From Neoarius graeffei (taxonomy: Eukaryota; Chordata; Actinopteri; Siluriformes; Ariidae): a DNA stretch of 64,000 nt. How positions within the stretch are numbered: position 1 is the stretch's first letter; each line of letters opens with the position of its first letter. The DNA lies in assembly GCF_027579695.1 (NCBI RefSeq), contig NC_083589.1, positions 38,295,835 through 38,359,834 on the forward strand, in the 5' to 3' direction. The translations under genes were made by a program, and so were the position numbers. Below the pieces are notes generated by a model, which did not search any database, was not told the DNA's origin, and saw only the letters and a list, made by a program, of their open reading frames with translations. This document shows, piece by piece, positions 41,714-53,770 of this stretch.

Positions 41714-42954
41714 ATGGATCGGTTTTTAGTACCTAAAGCTACAGTGAGTGAGGAGACAAAGTCTGGGCCAAGCAAAAAAACAGAGCCTCCAGGATGTTGC
41801 GATTTGCAACTTCAGCCCAAATTCAACCAATCCCCGCGAATTCAGGGCGGTGTTGCAATTATATCCAATCACCGCAACTTTCCCGCAAATTTGACCAATC
41901 GTTGGCGTCGTCTTGAGGTGACGTCGACAAACTACCTTCCGCCTTACTTCCGTGTGTTCAAGAGAAGCAGCATGCGCGTCGTGTTGCCAGATTGGACGAT
42001 TTCAAGTGCATTTTGGCGGGTTTTGAACATATTTTGGACTGGAAAACGTCACCAGTATCTGGCAACACTGAAAGTGTGTTATGTTTACAGTGAAAGACTG
42101 TGTGCACTTTATTTTTTTTTTTTACTTAATACAAGAAGTTAATGGATGCCAACATTTTTGCCAAAATGGAATTTTATTTTCCATTGTTTAGGCAGCTTCA
42201 GCATCATACTGTGAGATTCTGTTCAAATTGTTTTTTTTCTTCTATGAAGCCTGAGCCATTTATTTTATTAGTTTATAATTATTGTTTAATTTAGTCTTCA
42301 GGAGAGACTGCCTGCACACAGTACTAGTATTAATAGTTTTTTTTTTCTTACATGAAAGCTGAGGCATTTATATTATATTTTAAGGTAACTTCATGTTGTG
42401 TTGTGAGGTTCTATGCACTTTAACTTTTGAACCAACAGGTGCATTTGGATAAGTAAAGCCTATTTTTCTGCATTTTTGTAGTCCTGGTAATCTTTTATAT
42501 TGGTAAAGTTGTTTATAGGACCATTTCTCTGTTTTTTTAATCAATAGTTTTTCAGTAATAACTTAATATTTAACATATCACTCAATTTTAATCACAAAAA
42601 GAGAAAATCGCAACAATTTCTCGCAACTTTCACTTCCTCCCGCAATGTAATCGCAACAAAAACCTAAAAAACACCGCAAATTTCATCGCAATTTTTTTGG
42701 AAAACCCCCTGCAACATCAGACATTTTAGCCCGCAACAATCACAGAAAAGGCCCACGGAATCCTGGGGGACTGGAAAAAGAAGGAAGTATGACCACGATT
42801 ATTTAAAGTTTGGATTTTCATGGATTGGATCTGAAGATGCTCCACTGCCACAGTGTGTTGTCTGCCAAGAGGTGCTAGCTAACGATGCTATGGGATGTTT
42901 AAAATGTGTAAAACAAGATGTTTTAAAAAGCACAGATGTTTAAAATGTGAAAAA
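41714..42954 (+). pseudogene. ZBED5-like hAT transposase N-terminus, split
   Basis: The first piece, ATG 41714 to about 41788, reads MDRFLVPKATVSEETKSGPS. The second, about 42770-42954, reads RRKYDHDYLKFGFSWIGSED, then PLPQCVVCQEVLANDAM. Together they follow the N-terminal layout of ZBED5-type hAT transposases, with the C-x2-C of the zinc finger (CVVC) but not its His pair. After NDAM the sequence departs from the family and stops. About 1 kb of unrelated DNA separates the pieces. Confidence 0.7.
41789..42766. mobile_element. Inserted AT-rich segment with CCAGGAT ends and CGCAA motifs
   Basis: It splits the ZBED-like reading frame. The ends read inward as CCAGGATGTTGCG and CCAGGATTCCGTG. Both subterminal regions are dense in CGCAA or TTGCG, for example ATCGCAACAATTTCTCGCAA near 42606. 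This looks like a DNA transposon with repeated binding sites. The flanking bases do not form a clear TSD, so the class is unresolved. Confidence 0.5.
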
Positions 42955-43105
42955 GAAAAAAATGTGTACAACAACCATTTTTTTTAAAATACGAAAGGAA
43001 CATTAAGTATAGCAACAACAAAAATTGTAAGGGGGGGCGCTGTTGTTTATTTGCTCTTCGAGGGGGGGCTGACTCTCCCACACTTTGAAAACCCCTGCTT
43101 TACCC

Positions 43106-45373
43106 TATTCTCTTAAGTATGGAGCTCTGCTCCATGTGCTTCACTTTGCTGTAAGTTCACACTTGGCTTTGAGCTGTCACTAGCCTATATTTAAACCATA
43201 CAAACTATTGTGGCACATGGCATGTCTATACCTGCATTTACACATGTAATAAATAAATAGGCTTTATAGCTAGTATGGACACACATATATCCATAAACAC
43301 ACGCACATACTGAGCTTCTATATATAATAGGCTACTTACCAATTAGTGAGTTCTCCATCTGGTCCTCTCACATCAGGCTACCATGCTATTATGGTACGTA
43401 CTACACACAGGCTATCATGGTCTGTATGTAGTCCATTTCCAATGCAGGTTTGTGTGTGACATACGTTTCCAAACTGAGTTTATCCTTGAAATAATTCAAC
43501 GACTGTGCCTGTATTATATTGTATAAGTTTGTGCTCTTTACAACAAACACCTTCAGTGTCAGTTTTCCGCTTGGCACACTTTCTACATCAGCATCAGATA
43601 ACTGCCGAACCCTTTGACCTGCCTTCCCAACTTTGCACTTACAAAGCACCACTGATTTCATCATTAAAATTATCTGATGATTTGCTACTGCAGTCATTTA
43701 CCAGATGTGGAAAGTCCTTTTTCTGAGGTTCATACAAATGTCTGGTTTCTCTGCTGTCCATACTAACTTAAAGATAACTCTTTTTCATCTGACTAAATCC
43801 AGGCTAACAATTATGTTTACATCAGCTGCACTTAATTTCCTGGACCTGGCTATCAATGACTTGACGTCACATCCTGGGCACCATATTGGTTGCCCATATG
43901 CCATAAAACTTGATGTGCTTTTGGACTTTTAATCACTTAAAGCTACTTATGATAGCTAATCAGGTGGCTGCACTTGTGTGCATTATTATAATTAGAGCTT
44001 GTACTATCGATATTGATCATGTTTAAATGCTCTACAGGTATCCTTTAAACTCACCCGATTACTAATGATGCTCATCTGTTTGCAATCACACCACTCTGGT
44101 AAAATAACCAAGCTGTTCTGTGTTACTTTGCGAAGTTTTGCTGCAGCATTACATCTGTGATGATTCCAGGCTTTTGTTATCTGCCTCGTTTGATTAGAGT
44201 TGGACCATAGTCTGCGTCACAAGCCATGTTTGCCCAAATTTTACTATTGCAGCAACAAAATACACATCGTAAAAGAATGATTTGGTCATGAGTTGAGATC
44301 GGTGGTCTTAGAATGCATAATGTGACATGCTTACACTTTGAAGAATATTTCTGTTTATGTGACCCCATTTTCTGCACAGATCACAATAGAACATCTTCAT
44401 TATAATCTGACATGGGGAACACGTGTTATTGCACAGACTGTTATGCAATTTGGCTAAGATTTTATTGGGATCATCTGTTACAATGTGACAAGTAATAATC
44501 TGAAGACTGAATTATGTTTTCTCTGTTTATTAAACCAGTTTCAATAAAACTATAAAACATGCACTTCTGCCAGCTTGTTCACTCCATGACAGTTGTATTT
44601 AATTTTATTTCATATAATACCACCTCTAATCCTGTCCTTAATTATATCTGTAATTATTTGCAATTTTTCCAAGCATGTTGTATTTATAGAGCATTTATGG
44701 AAAGTTTTAACAAAATGTTATTAATCCAAATCAGAATGTTGTTCAATTTTAATGGGAAATCCTAAAACTGTTGCAATGGCATTGATGATTTTAAATGATT
44801 TTGAGTTCATCTTCATATATCCTTCATGTGATATAACTGTAATTGAACTGACTCAAAACACACTTCATTTCTCCTTCATTAGTCCCTCACATTCACACAG
44901 ACATGGCACTCTCTGTCCTCTCACTCCTCAGCACAGTCAGAACATAACCCTTTCTTGCCAGGAGACGAGAGAGAGAGAGAGAGAGACGGGTAAAGAGCGA
45001 GTGATGACGAGATGGAGAAAGTGGAAGGAGGCTGCTTGTTTTGAAATGTAACCTTGGCCCCCATGGGCAGCGTAACTGGAAGCAGCTGCAGTGGATCGTG
45101 CCACACACAGCTCTGGGCAGCCAGACAACAAGCTCTCTGTGGGCACTGCCGTCACCTCGCTGCCTGCCAGAACACTGGAGCTCTGTGAGGGAGGCCCAGC
45201 TTTCTTCACCACACTCCAGTCCTGCTCACAGGCCCAACAAAGAGCCAAGTTAAGATCCAGGGTACACAGCAGCTCACGTACACCCAAATGCACATATAGC
45301 TTTGCACTGAACAAACCCTGTAACCCCTAAGACAGAGCTATACATGACACCAATCTTAGATTCACATACAGTT
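43106..45373. other. No gene recognised
   Basis: Mostly unique AT-rich DNA. Open frames at 43401-43697 and 44937-45314 on the minus strand show no domain I recognise. A short (GA)n run is at about 44967-44985. The GC-richer stretch 45050-45250 has no splice or codon pattern that would support an exon. Confidence 0.4.
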
Positions 45374-48063
45374 GAATCAGAATCAGAAATACTTTAATAA
45401 TCCAGAGGGGAAATTGAGTACATTTGCAGTTGCTCACACTCAAGTAGAGAAAAGAAATTAAAAAAATTAAACAGATATGTAAAATGTAAACCATATATCA
45501 ATAGAATATCAGTAGTAAAATAATAGAATGAGTAAAATCAATAGAATAAGTAGTACAATAATGGCTATGGTACATAGAAGTTATTACACAATTATTGCAC
45601 ATTGAGTGAGGTACTGAATAGTTATATAATATAATTATTGAACCTATGTACAGTGTGGATGAACATAATACAGTGGACTTATTACACAGATGCAGTATTG
45701 AATAGTCCATTGTCTATTGAGTATCTGAGCCTCTGAGGGACAGGTTGAAAAGATTGATGGCCACAGGCAGGCATGACCTCCTGTGGCACTCTGTAGTGCA
45801 TCTTGGGGGAATAAATCTTTCACTGAAAGTACTCCTTTGATTGGCCAGCACGCTATGGAGTGGGTTGGAGACATTGTCCAGGATGATACGCAGTTTAGCC
45901 AGCATGCTCTCCTCAGACACTGTCTCTAGAGAGTCCAGCTCCACTCCCACAATGTCACCGGCCTTGCAAATCAGTTTATTGAGTCTGTTGGTGTCCATTG
46001 CCCTCAGCCTGCTACACCAGCACAAAACAGCATACAGGAGAGCACTGGCCACCTCAGACTCATAAAACATCCTCAGTATAATCCTGCAGATGTTGAAGGA
46101 CCTCAGCTTTTTAGAAAGTAGAGATGGCTTTGGCCCTTCTTGTATATGGCCTCTGTATTTTTAGTCCAGTCCAGTCTATTGTCAGTATGTACCCCTAGGT
46201 ATTTGCAGTCATACACAATGTCTACACTCACCCCATGAATAGAAGACAGAGGTCACCTTGTTCCTTCTCATGTCCACCACTAGTTCTTTAGTCTTTGTCA
46301 CATTGCTCATACCATGTAATAAAGTTTTCCACTACCAGACTAGAAGAAGAAACCTTTATTTGTCACATGCACACTTCAAGCACAGTGAGATTCATCCTCT
46401 GCATTTAACCCATCTGAAGCAGTGGGGTTTTACACACACACGCCCAGAGCAGTGGGCAGCCATACTACAGTGCCCGGGGAGCAGATAGAGGTTAGGTACC
46501 TTGCTCAAGGGCACTTCAGCCCAAGGCCACCCCATGTTAACCTAACTGCATGTTTTTGAACTATGGGGGAAACCGGAGCACCCAGAGGAAACCCACGCAG
46601 ACACGGGTAGAACATGCAAACTCCACACAGAAAGGCCCCCACTGGCCGCTGGGCTCAAACCCAGAACCTTCTTGCTGTGAGGCGACAGTGCTAACCACTA
46701 CACCACCGTGCCACCGCTATACTCAGTCTCATCATCCTTACTGATATTTCCAACTATAGCAGAGTCATCAGAGTACTTCTGAAGATGGCAGAATTCTGTC
46801 TGATAGTTGAAGTACATGGTGTAGAAGGTGAAGAGGAAGGGAGGAAGGATTGTCCCCTGTGGTGCCACAGTATTGCTGACCACCTTATCTAATGCACAGT
46901 GTTGTAAGTGTACATACTGTGGCCTGCCAGTCAGGTAACTGACAATCCAGGACATGAGGTGGGCCTTCACATTCATCATCATCAGCTTCTCACCCAGATG
47001 TACGGGCTGGATGGTGTTGAAAGCACTGGAGAAGTCAAAGAACATTACCCTCACGGTGCTTGACGGTTTGTCCAGGTGGGAGTAGGCACGGTCAAGCAGG
47101 TGGACTGTGATGTCCTCAACTCCAAATTGGGGCTGGTAGGCGAACTGGAGAGGGTCTAAGAATTATCTGGCCATAGGCCAGAGCTGCTCCAGAGCAAGTT
47201 TCTTCAGGGTGTTCATGATGTGAGACGTCAAAGCCACTGACCTGTAATCCTTGGAGCCACTAAGGCATGGCATCTTTGGCACTGGGATGAGGCATGGCAT
47301 CTTCCACATCATAGGGAACGTCTGAAGACTTAGGCTTATGTTAAAGACATGATGAAGCACTCCACATAGCTGGGGGCACAGGCTTTTAAGCACCCTGGGG
47401 ATGACACCACTAGGACCAGCAGCCTTGCGTGAGTGGAGACATTTCAGCTGTCTTCTTACCTGGTCAGCAGTGAAACTTATTATGGAGATTTCATGTGGGG
47501 GAGGGGTGATGGTGTCAGTTTGACCAGGACAAATGCTCTAGGAGACAGTGAGGGGAGGGGAGGGGAGGGGGTGGGCAATGCCATCAGTTGATAATGGTGG
47601 GTCATCTGGAAGTCGGAAGAGAAGTGGAAGAGCTGGTGGTGGAGTTGATGTTAGTCCTGGGCAGGCAACATATCGGTCAGGGGGGTGGACACTGAATCAA
47701 ATCTATTGAAAAAGATATTCAATTAATTGGCCCTATCCATACCACCTTTAGCCACTCTGCTGCCTGTTGGTCTGAAACCAGTGATGGTCTTCATGCCACT
47801 CCATACCTCTCTCATTTCAGTTTCCTCCTGTCTCCTTAGCCTATCTGATCTTCACTTTAAGCTCCACCTGGTTAGTCCTCAACTCCTCCCTATTGTTAGT
47901 TCTAAAAGCCATCTTCCTGGCATTGAGAATGCCCTTTATGTCTATTGTTACCCATGGCTTGTTATTTGAATCACAAATGACAGTCTTTTCTGGGACAATG
48001 CAGCCCTCAAAGAAGTTGATGTCATCTGTAATGCAATCAGTGAGCCCATCAATGTCCTAAGTG
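45374..48063 (-). pseudogene. L2/Rex1-like LINE, split by a SINE
   Basis: Minus strand, read right to left: NNKPWVTIDIKGILNARKMA (about 47970), REVWSGMKTITGF, KAAGPSGVIPRVLKSLCPQL, SKDYRSVALTSH, DPLQFAYQPQFGVEDITVHL, RVMFFDFSSAFNTIQP, APQGTILPPFLFTFYT and LQKYSDDSAIVG (YSDD catalytic pair), then after the SINE LYAVLCWCSRL and NQRSTFSERFIPPRC. The 3' end is the TTTCTGATTCTGATTCAAC sequence near 45374. Several stops and shifts occur. The 5' end is lost near 48063. These motifs are typical of the CR1/L2/Rex1 group. Confidence 0.85.
46344..46720 (-). mobile_element. SINE type B inside a LINE
   Basis: Minus-strand type B copy: head with TGGTGTAGTGGTTAGCACTG and decayed B box, middle block, the CCTTGAGCAAGGTACCTAAC unit and a tail of AAAGGTTTCTTCTTC. 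It lies between the YSDD box and the following VVENF segment of the LINE reverse transcriptase. The TSD is short or absent. Confidence 0.9.
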
Positions 48064-48519
48064 AGAAACGATCATCTCTGGTGACCTAATATTACCTAAA
48101 GTATATTATTTATATTCTTCTACTCCCTATTCTACTTCATCAGTTTAAAAAAAATGGTAAGGGAAGAGCGATTCCCAGAATCCCCAGAGAAATTCTGTCC
48201 GATGAGTTAATCATCAATCTAAGCTCTGCCTCTCAGGGCCTTTTTCTCTTTTTAACAGACCAGGAATATAATTTCAGATCTCTATGCTTACCAGCTGACT
48301 AACACTGCTTCATTTTTATTCTGCGACTGTAATGAATAAGATGTTTTTACCTGCCTTAGAAGTTTAGAAGTGTGGCGGCCTGGGAAAACCCTTCACATGG
48401 TCAAATTTTCAATATTTTCTACAATATTTCTCAAAACTAAAGACTTTCCTGAACTGGCATACAGTATGCTTCTCTTTTGCATGTATCTCAACCACCTCTA
48501 CATTATCACTGTTAGCCAT
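48064..48519. other. No gene or repeat recognised
   Basis: AT-rich spacer between the truncated LINE and the Kolobok-type element. Confidence 0.4.
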
Positions 48520-48860
48520 TTAAAGGAAATGTCCACCTTGAAACATTAAATATTATATGTTTAGATTGAAATATTTGTGCTGTGTCTAGCGAGTCTGGTG
48601 CTAATGTGTTAGCACCATTTTTTTTAAAGCAATGTTCCACGTCATATTAATGAGAAATTCAACACACAAGTAGTTGTGATTAGTTAAATATAGACTTGGC
48701 TTGGCTAGTTAGCAATCAACAAGATGACAAGCAGGATAGCATTTATGGTGGTATTAGCATGAAAGTTGAAGCTCTGGAATATGTTTGTACAGTTGAAGAA
48801 GGAAGAGAGCTTGACAGACTAAAAGACAAAAGCACTGCTGCATCGCAATCATTAGGTAGA

Positions 48861-49202
48861 GGCCCTGTCCACATGGCAACGGATTCAGGTGAATCCGATA
48901 CAATTGTTTATCGTTTCGGCCTGGCGTCCACATGGCACCGGTGTTTTGGGTGCCCCAAAACGCAATCTTTTGAGAACGGGTTCCAGAGTGGAAAGATCTG
49001 GCAACGTTGCCGTTGCGAAGTCGTCTGGATGAGTAGAATGGATTTGTTCACGATGACGTCACAACCACATGACTGTGAGTGCTTCACGCCGGGTAGAAGT
49101 ATAACGAACTCGATGCGAGTTGTCAACAAATCCTATAACTTGGTTCATGAAACGTGCTTACAAAATATTTTCGCTGTGAATATTTATTGTGTAATGGTGC
49201 AA

Positions 49203-49238
<36 letters not shown>

Positions 49239-49869
49239 GCCCTTAGGGCAGAGTCAATCCCACCAGCAAAAATAGGGAAAAAAAGGAGCGATCTCACCTC
49301 TTCAGATGTTGGTTTAAGTCCTACAATACATTCCTCAAAAAGGGCGTAGAAGAACAAATTAATCCATCAACGTGTAGCATTCAATTTATTCCCGACCATT
49401 AAAGACGCCGCCTTCCGCGTAGAATCATACGTCATCCTCGCCGCCATATTGGATGGGTCAAAGCAAAGAATAAAGATGCCTCATTCATGTGCTGCGTTTA
49501 ACTGTACCAACAGGTTTACCATCCAAACGAGATCACATGGGGTTACCTTTCACAGGTGAGACTGGAAAAATACTTTTCATTGTATTTGGTCATTATAATG
49601 TAATTTTACGAACAGATTTTTCTGACTTTGTGGCTAATATGAAGTCTCGCGCATAATAGTTTATGCGCATGCGTCCTTACTTCTTCTATTGTTCTGGTGT
49701 CTCCGAAGGGACCGTCTTACAGCGCCCCTAGAGGTGTGGCATGTGTATTGCATCATTTTCAGCAAGCATTGCATTGCCATATGGACCTGATATTTTACTG
49801 ATTGTTGCCCATGTGGACGCGATATTTTTTTAAATAACATCTCGTTGCCGTTGTCGTGTGGATGTAGCC
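48861..49869 (+). mobile_element. DNA transposon with a THAP first exon
   Basis: The ends, read inward, are GGCCCTGTCCACATGGCAAC and GGCTACATCCACACGACAAC, partly matching over 20 bases. The TSD is unclear. At 49476-49555 a first exon reads MPHSCAAFNCTNRFTIQTRS then HGVTFH, ending at a GTGAG donor. The C-x4-C pair and a splice site right after FHR are the standard THAP-domain exon 1 layout. THAP domains are DNA-binding parts of P-, Kolobok- and other transposases. No catalytic part remains. A (GA)n run is at 49206-49234. Confidence 0.7.
49206..49234. repeat. (GA)n microsatellite
   Basis: About 14 GA units inside the THAP-bearing transposon. Confidence 0.95.
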
Positions 49870-49963
49870 AGAGTTGAAGCAAGGGTGAAATCCTACTGGC
49901 AGGGCAATCAGTGGGTAGTCAAGTAGCATTGTGGGGAGGTAATGTAGGAAAATATTAACTTAA

Positions 49964-51455
49964 AGCATATATGCAGAGCCATGGCCTCACTTTCATTTAT
50001 AAATGCCTTGAGACCTCAACAATGGCACAGGAATAGTTTTAAGTGTTAACAATAAATCTAATATAGTAATTTTTATGAGTAAAGTGATTTATATAGGTAG
50101 CAGTCTGAGTGAATGACCTTGACATCCGTAACGTCACAGCAGGAAGTTTATCGGTCTCATCGCCATTTCCACTATACTAAAACACAGAGCTGACTGCAAC
50201 TCTGATCCTCCATTTTGAGCTAATTTATCACCATGCCACGTAGATGTGTTGCTGGCGGGTGCAGCAACATGACAGAAGGTGGATTTACGTTGTGTTCATG
50301 GCCCAAGAATGTTCAAACTGCAAAGATTTGGACGCGTTTTGCGAGAAGTTCATGGGCACATTGGACGCCTATGAAGTGGTCTCTCCTCTGCACATTTTAC
50401 TGAAGACTCGTACGAGACCTCTGATCTGTTGAGGAGCGTGGGCTATAAGCCTGTGTTGAAAGAGGGTGCAGGATCAACAATTAAAAAAAAAGAAAGCTAC
50501 AAGAAAAGGAAAGTATTTATTTTATTTCTTTATTTTTTTAATAAGCAAAGTTCAGTTGCACCAGTCCTCCTGGAGTGAGCCGAGGGTTGTTGCTAAAACC
50601 CGGGATGGAACGGGACATGACATATCGCTCAGGCAGTGACCTCCCCACGGTTGTTGCTAAAACTGGTGATGTCCCGTTCCGTCCCAGGTTTTAGTAATTG
50701 CCTGAGCCAAGCAGTAATGGCGGAGTACTCCGTATGGACAAAATAGAGAATGAGTGGACCAGCTGTCTTATTTCTAAACTGGATATTGCTGCCATCTCAC
50801 CCTTACGTGGAAGAACTGAACGAACAACTGAAAGTCAGATTGTTTCAAAACAATCAGCCACAAGATCGGCCTTCAAGAAGCAAGAACACAGACGGGTAAG
50901 ATGAGACTCTCATTTGGATAAAAAAAACAACAACAAAAACAACACGTCGTTTACCTGCATTACATGTAACTTGTATTGTGTGTTTAAATTACTGGTATAA
51001 GATTATTTAATTTGCTTCAGAATGTGATTGTCTCAGTTCATCTGATTATTTAATTAGCCTTTTACGTTTTATCAGTGAAAATGCATGCATGTACATGTCT
51101 GTTGCATAAGTTATAACACCTATCCTGTTTTAATGAGAGTGAACCCACAATCAATTAAGTCAAATCAGTCTTAGTTGAGCAAGTCAGTAACGGTACTTCT
51201 TACTTTCACCATCAATTTTTATTTATATGACTTTGGTCTATAGCTGTAAAAGGCCTCGGCCTTAAAACCAGTTACCGCAGTGACGTCATGCACTCCGGGC
51301 TGGCTGGCTCAGCTCAAATGCCAACTTTGCGGTTGATTTTAACTCTCAAAAATATATATATTTTTAATTCCCATTTATGCAGCATACAAGAGTCAAGGAT
51401 GGAGATACTATCCACTCAGAAATTTATTTAAAAATAAAGGTTCTGCGTATCTGCT
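49964..51455 (+). mobile_element. Second Kolobok-type element with a THAP remnant, 1.5 kb
   Basis: TTAA at 49960-49963 and 51456-51459; inverted ends AGCATATATGCAGAGCC and AGCAGATACGCAGAACC. It holds a THAP-domain pseudogene at 50233-50480 and lies inside the Kolobok-type element 48524-51598. A CG-rich stretch with TGACGTCA-like sites is at about 51275-51310. Confidence 0.78.
50233..50480 (+). pseudogene. THAP-domain protein N-terminus with 5-base deletion
   Basis: ATG 50233 opens MPRRCVAGGCSNMTEGGFTL, then KIWTRFARSSW, WTPMKWSLLC. The first zinc pair is C-x4-C. Just after WSLL the frame shifts: about five bases are missing near 50390, and the expected SAHFTEDSYETSDLLRSVGY continues in another frame, ending near GSTIK, the position of the AVPTIF-like THAP end. 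The conserved order shows a real THAP domain; the deletion disrupts the second zinc pair (C-x2-H). Confidence 0.8.
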
Positions 51456-51602
51456 TTAAGTGAAAATAGACCAGCATGTTGATTAAAGAAGTTTGAATTA
51501 AAAATTAACTTTCAATACAAAATAAGCCTTGGGTGCCATTGAAGATCGTATGCTAATTATAAAGATAAATATGCAAATAATTCAGGATGGATTTTCCTTT
51601 AA

Positions 51603-52147
51603 GAACACATAAAAGCATGTCCTCTCTACTTTGCTTTGTAACTCCTCCATCCCCTCTGGCTGTTATTTTTGGATTTGTCTCAATAAACACCACAACAAAT
51701 GCACAATTTGTGTCTTCTCACCAACATCTGCACATTACAAACACCTTACAATCTTATATAAGTCTATTAACCATGCACAGCTGCACTTTGCCACTTTGTC
51801 CCAGGCAGTGTACCTGCTGTTTGAGCAGCTGTTTAGGTCTCTGCCCTTCATGAACCCAGGGGAAAAACTGCAAAGTGCATCAATTGCTTTCAGTTGGACA
51901 TAACAAAACACACCCAGAAAAACAATGTGCAGCCGAGAGAAATGGATCATTAGCTAATGGGACAACACACTGCCTTCCAACAATGTAGCCCTTTAGCATG
52001 TGAGCTGAATGATTTGGGCTTATAAAAATTACATTTATTTATTTATTTATTGCAAATATGATGATAGATATGTCACGCTTGTTCACCTTCCCATTCTGTT
52101 CTTGTCGAAGAGTTGAAAAAGTGGATTCAAGATGCTTAAGTGCTCTT
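51603..52147. other. No gene or repeat recognised
   Basis: Unique AT-rich sequence; a short TTTA run occurs at about 52033-52050. Confidence 0.4.
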
Positions 52148-52362
52148 ATACACTGATCAGTCATAACATTAAAATCACTGACAGGTGAAGTGAATAACAC
52201 TGATTATCTCATTACTATGGCACCTGCAAAGGGTGCTGAGATGTCAGGCAGCAAGTGAACAGTCAGTTCTCGAAATTGATGTGTTGGAAGCAGGAAAAAT
52301 GGGAAAGCGTAAGGATCTGAGCGACTTTGACATGGGCCAGATTTCAGTGGCTAGATGACTGG
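52148..52362 (+). mobile_element. Tc1-like 5' end fragment
   Basis: Starts TATACACTGATCAGTCATAA with ACATTAAAATCACTGACAGG, followed by the transposase start MGKRKDLSDFDMGQISVAR (ATG about 52299). These are recognisable Tc1-like 5' features in fish; the element is cut off after about 215 bases. It is a third Tc1-like family in the window. Confidence 0.8.
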
Positions 52363-52565
52363 ATTAGATCTTGGAACGTATTTCCTGCGGATATGGCGCT
52401 TCCACTGTATCTGCTGATCTTTTTTTTTTGCTTGTTTAGAGTTTCTCGCTGGTTGTTTTACATCTAGGCAGTATGAGTAGCGTTGTCGCAATATCACTAC
52501 ATCATTTACGTCAAAGCCAGCAACGTCACGACTGGTCATGTTGACTGGTCACAACTGGTCATGAC

Positions 52566-52718
52566 TGGGGTGAAGGTCACTGGTTTGATTCCCTAGACCA
52601 GCAGGAATGGCTGAAGTGCCCTTGAGCAAAGCACTGAACCCCCAACTGCTCCCCAGGCTGCTTTTGGTATGTTGTACACTCTGGATAAGTGCATCTGCTA
52701 AATGCCATTAATATAATG
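52566..52718 (+). mobile_element. SINE type C fragment
   Basis: Lacks the A-box head and starts near the decayed B box (GGTTTGATTCC). It has GCCCTTGAGCAAAGCACTGA, CCCCAACTGCTCCCCAGG and the tail GGATAAGTGCATCTGCTAAA. Confidence 0.8.
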
Positions 52719-52966
52719 ATCACAACACGCAAGGCTAACAGTTCTCATTCCCATTAGAGCCGTAACAAAAGATTTCTGTAAATGTTACTAGGTTGCCAGG
52801 GGATAGATTAACATTTCGACTTTGCTGTTTTGCTCCCATTCCCACAGGACAGCATTACCACATAATAATGGAAAATATACAGTTTTCACTGTTTATGGGA
52901 ATGGGATAAGTATTAAAATCGACACTGATAAATAGCATTTGTTGCTGTGCACTGTGGACAGTAAGA

Positions 52967-53342
52967 CTCTCATCTCATTATCTCTAGCCGCTTTATCCTG
53001 TTCTACAGGGTCGCAGGCAAGCTGGAGCCTATCCCAGCTGACTATGGGCGAAAGGCAGGGTACACCCTGGACAAGTCGCCAGGTCATCACAGGGCTGACA
53101 CATAGACACAGACAACCATTCACACTCACATTCACACCTACGGTCAATTTAGAGTCACCAGTTAACCTAACCTGCATGTCTTTGGACTGTGGGGGAAACC
53201 GGAGCACCCGGAGGAAACCCACGCGGACACAGGGAGAACATGCAAACTCCACACAGAAAGGCCCTCGCCGGCCACGGGGCTCGAATCTGGACCTTCTTGC
53301 TGTGAGGCAACAGCGCTAACCACTACACCACCGTGCCGCCCC
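52967..53342 (-). mobile_element. SINE type A with 10-bp TSD
   Basis: Complete minus-strand copy; the B box has decayed slightly (GATTCGAGCCCC). TSD GACAGTAAGA at 52957-52966 and 53343-53352. Confidence 0.94.
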
Positions 53343-53770
53343 GACAGTAAGAACATTTGACTCATTAAATTAATGGAAGTAATTAATGGAACAAGACAAA
53401 TAAGTCATGGAAGCCTATGTCACCCCAAAAAAAGAATTAAGATGACATTAATGTAAGTCTACATTACTGTAAGGAAAGAAAATATTTTTGGGGGCAGGTC
53501 CTCTATTTCTTTATTAGCAACATGCAAGAAAGCATAATTTACAGATTGCAAAACTAACCCACAAAGTATGTATTAGCTAATCAGTTATGTTTAGGTTAAG
53601 AGGAAAATTTTATTCTTGGCAGAATTATACTGAGCAATTTTATTGGACAAGTAAGATTTTACTTATAAGGAATGTGACTCTGTATTAAATTTAAGGACTA
53701 AATTAACCAATGAATTTCGTTGTAAAATACACACAACATATATCAAAATGTGAAGGCAATGGGCTTCTTA

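Larger units (their letters stand above)
41634..43097 (+). mobile_element. hAT element with ZBED-like exon, 1.46 kb
   Basis: The ends CAGGGCTTTTCAAAGTGTGG and, from the right, CAGGGGTTTTCAAAGTGTGG have the 8-bp TSD CTTTACCC at 41626-41633 and 43098-43105. GGGGGGCGC blocks lie inside both ends. It carries a short transposase start split by another insertion (41789-42766). The DDE core is missing. Confidence 0.93.
48524..51598. mobile_element. Kolobok-type element (TTAA TSD), holding two other transposons
   Basis: TTAA at 48520-48523 and 51599-51602 flanks imperfect inverted ends (AGGAAATGTCCACC against AGGAAAATCCATCC). TTAAAGG-type termini fit the Kolobok/T2 group; piggyBac also uses TTAA, but its ends differ. 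Its own sequence (48524-48860, 49870-49959, 51460-51598) matches copy B at 24257-25521. It contains a THAP-bearing transposon (48861-49869) and a second Kolobok-type element (49964-51455). Confidence 0.75.

Noticed and set aside
43401-43697. 98-codon minus-strand frame
   Set aside because: No recognisable domain, no splice context, AT-rich surroundings; length is within chance for this composition.
44937-45330. Overlapping open frames on both strands in a GC-richer stretch, possible host exon
   Set aside because: Several frames are open on both strands, which is typical of composition and not coding; no consistent splice sites or domain.
48520-51602. piggyBac assignment for the TTAA-flanked elements
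   Set aside because: piggyBac also uses TTAA, but its ends usually begin CCC; the TTAAAGG-type ends and THAP content fit Kolobok better.
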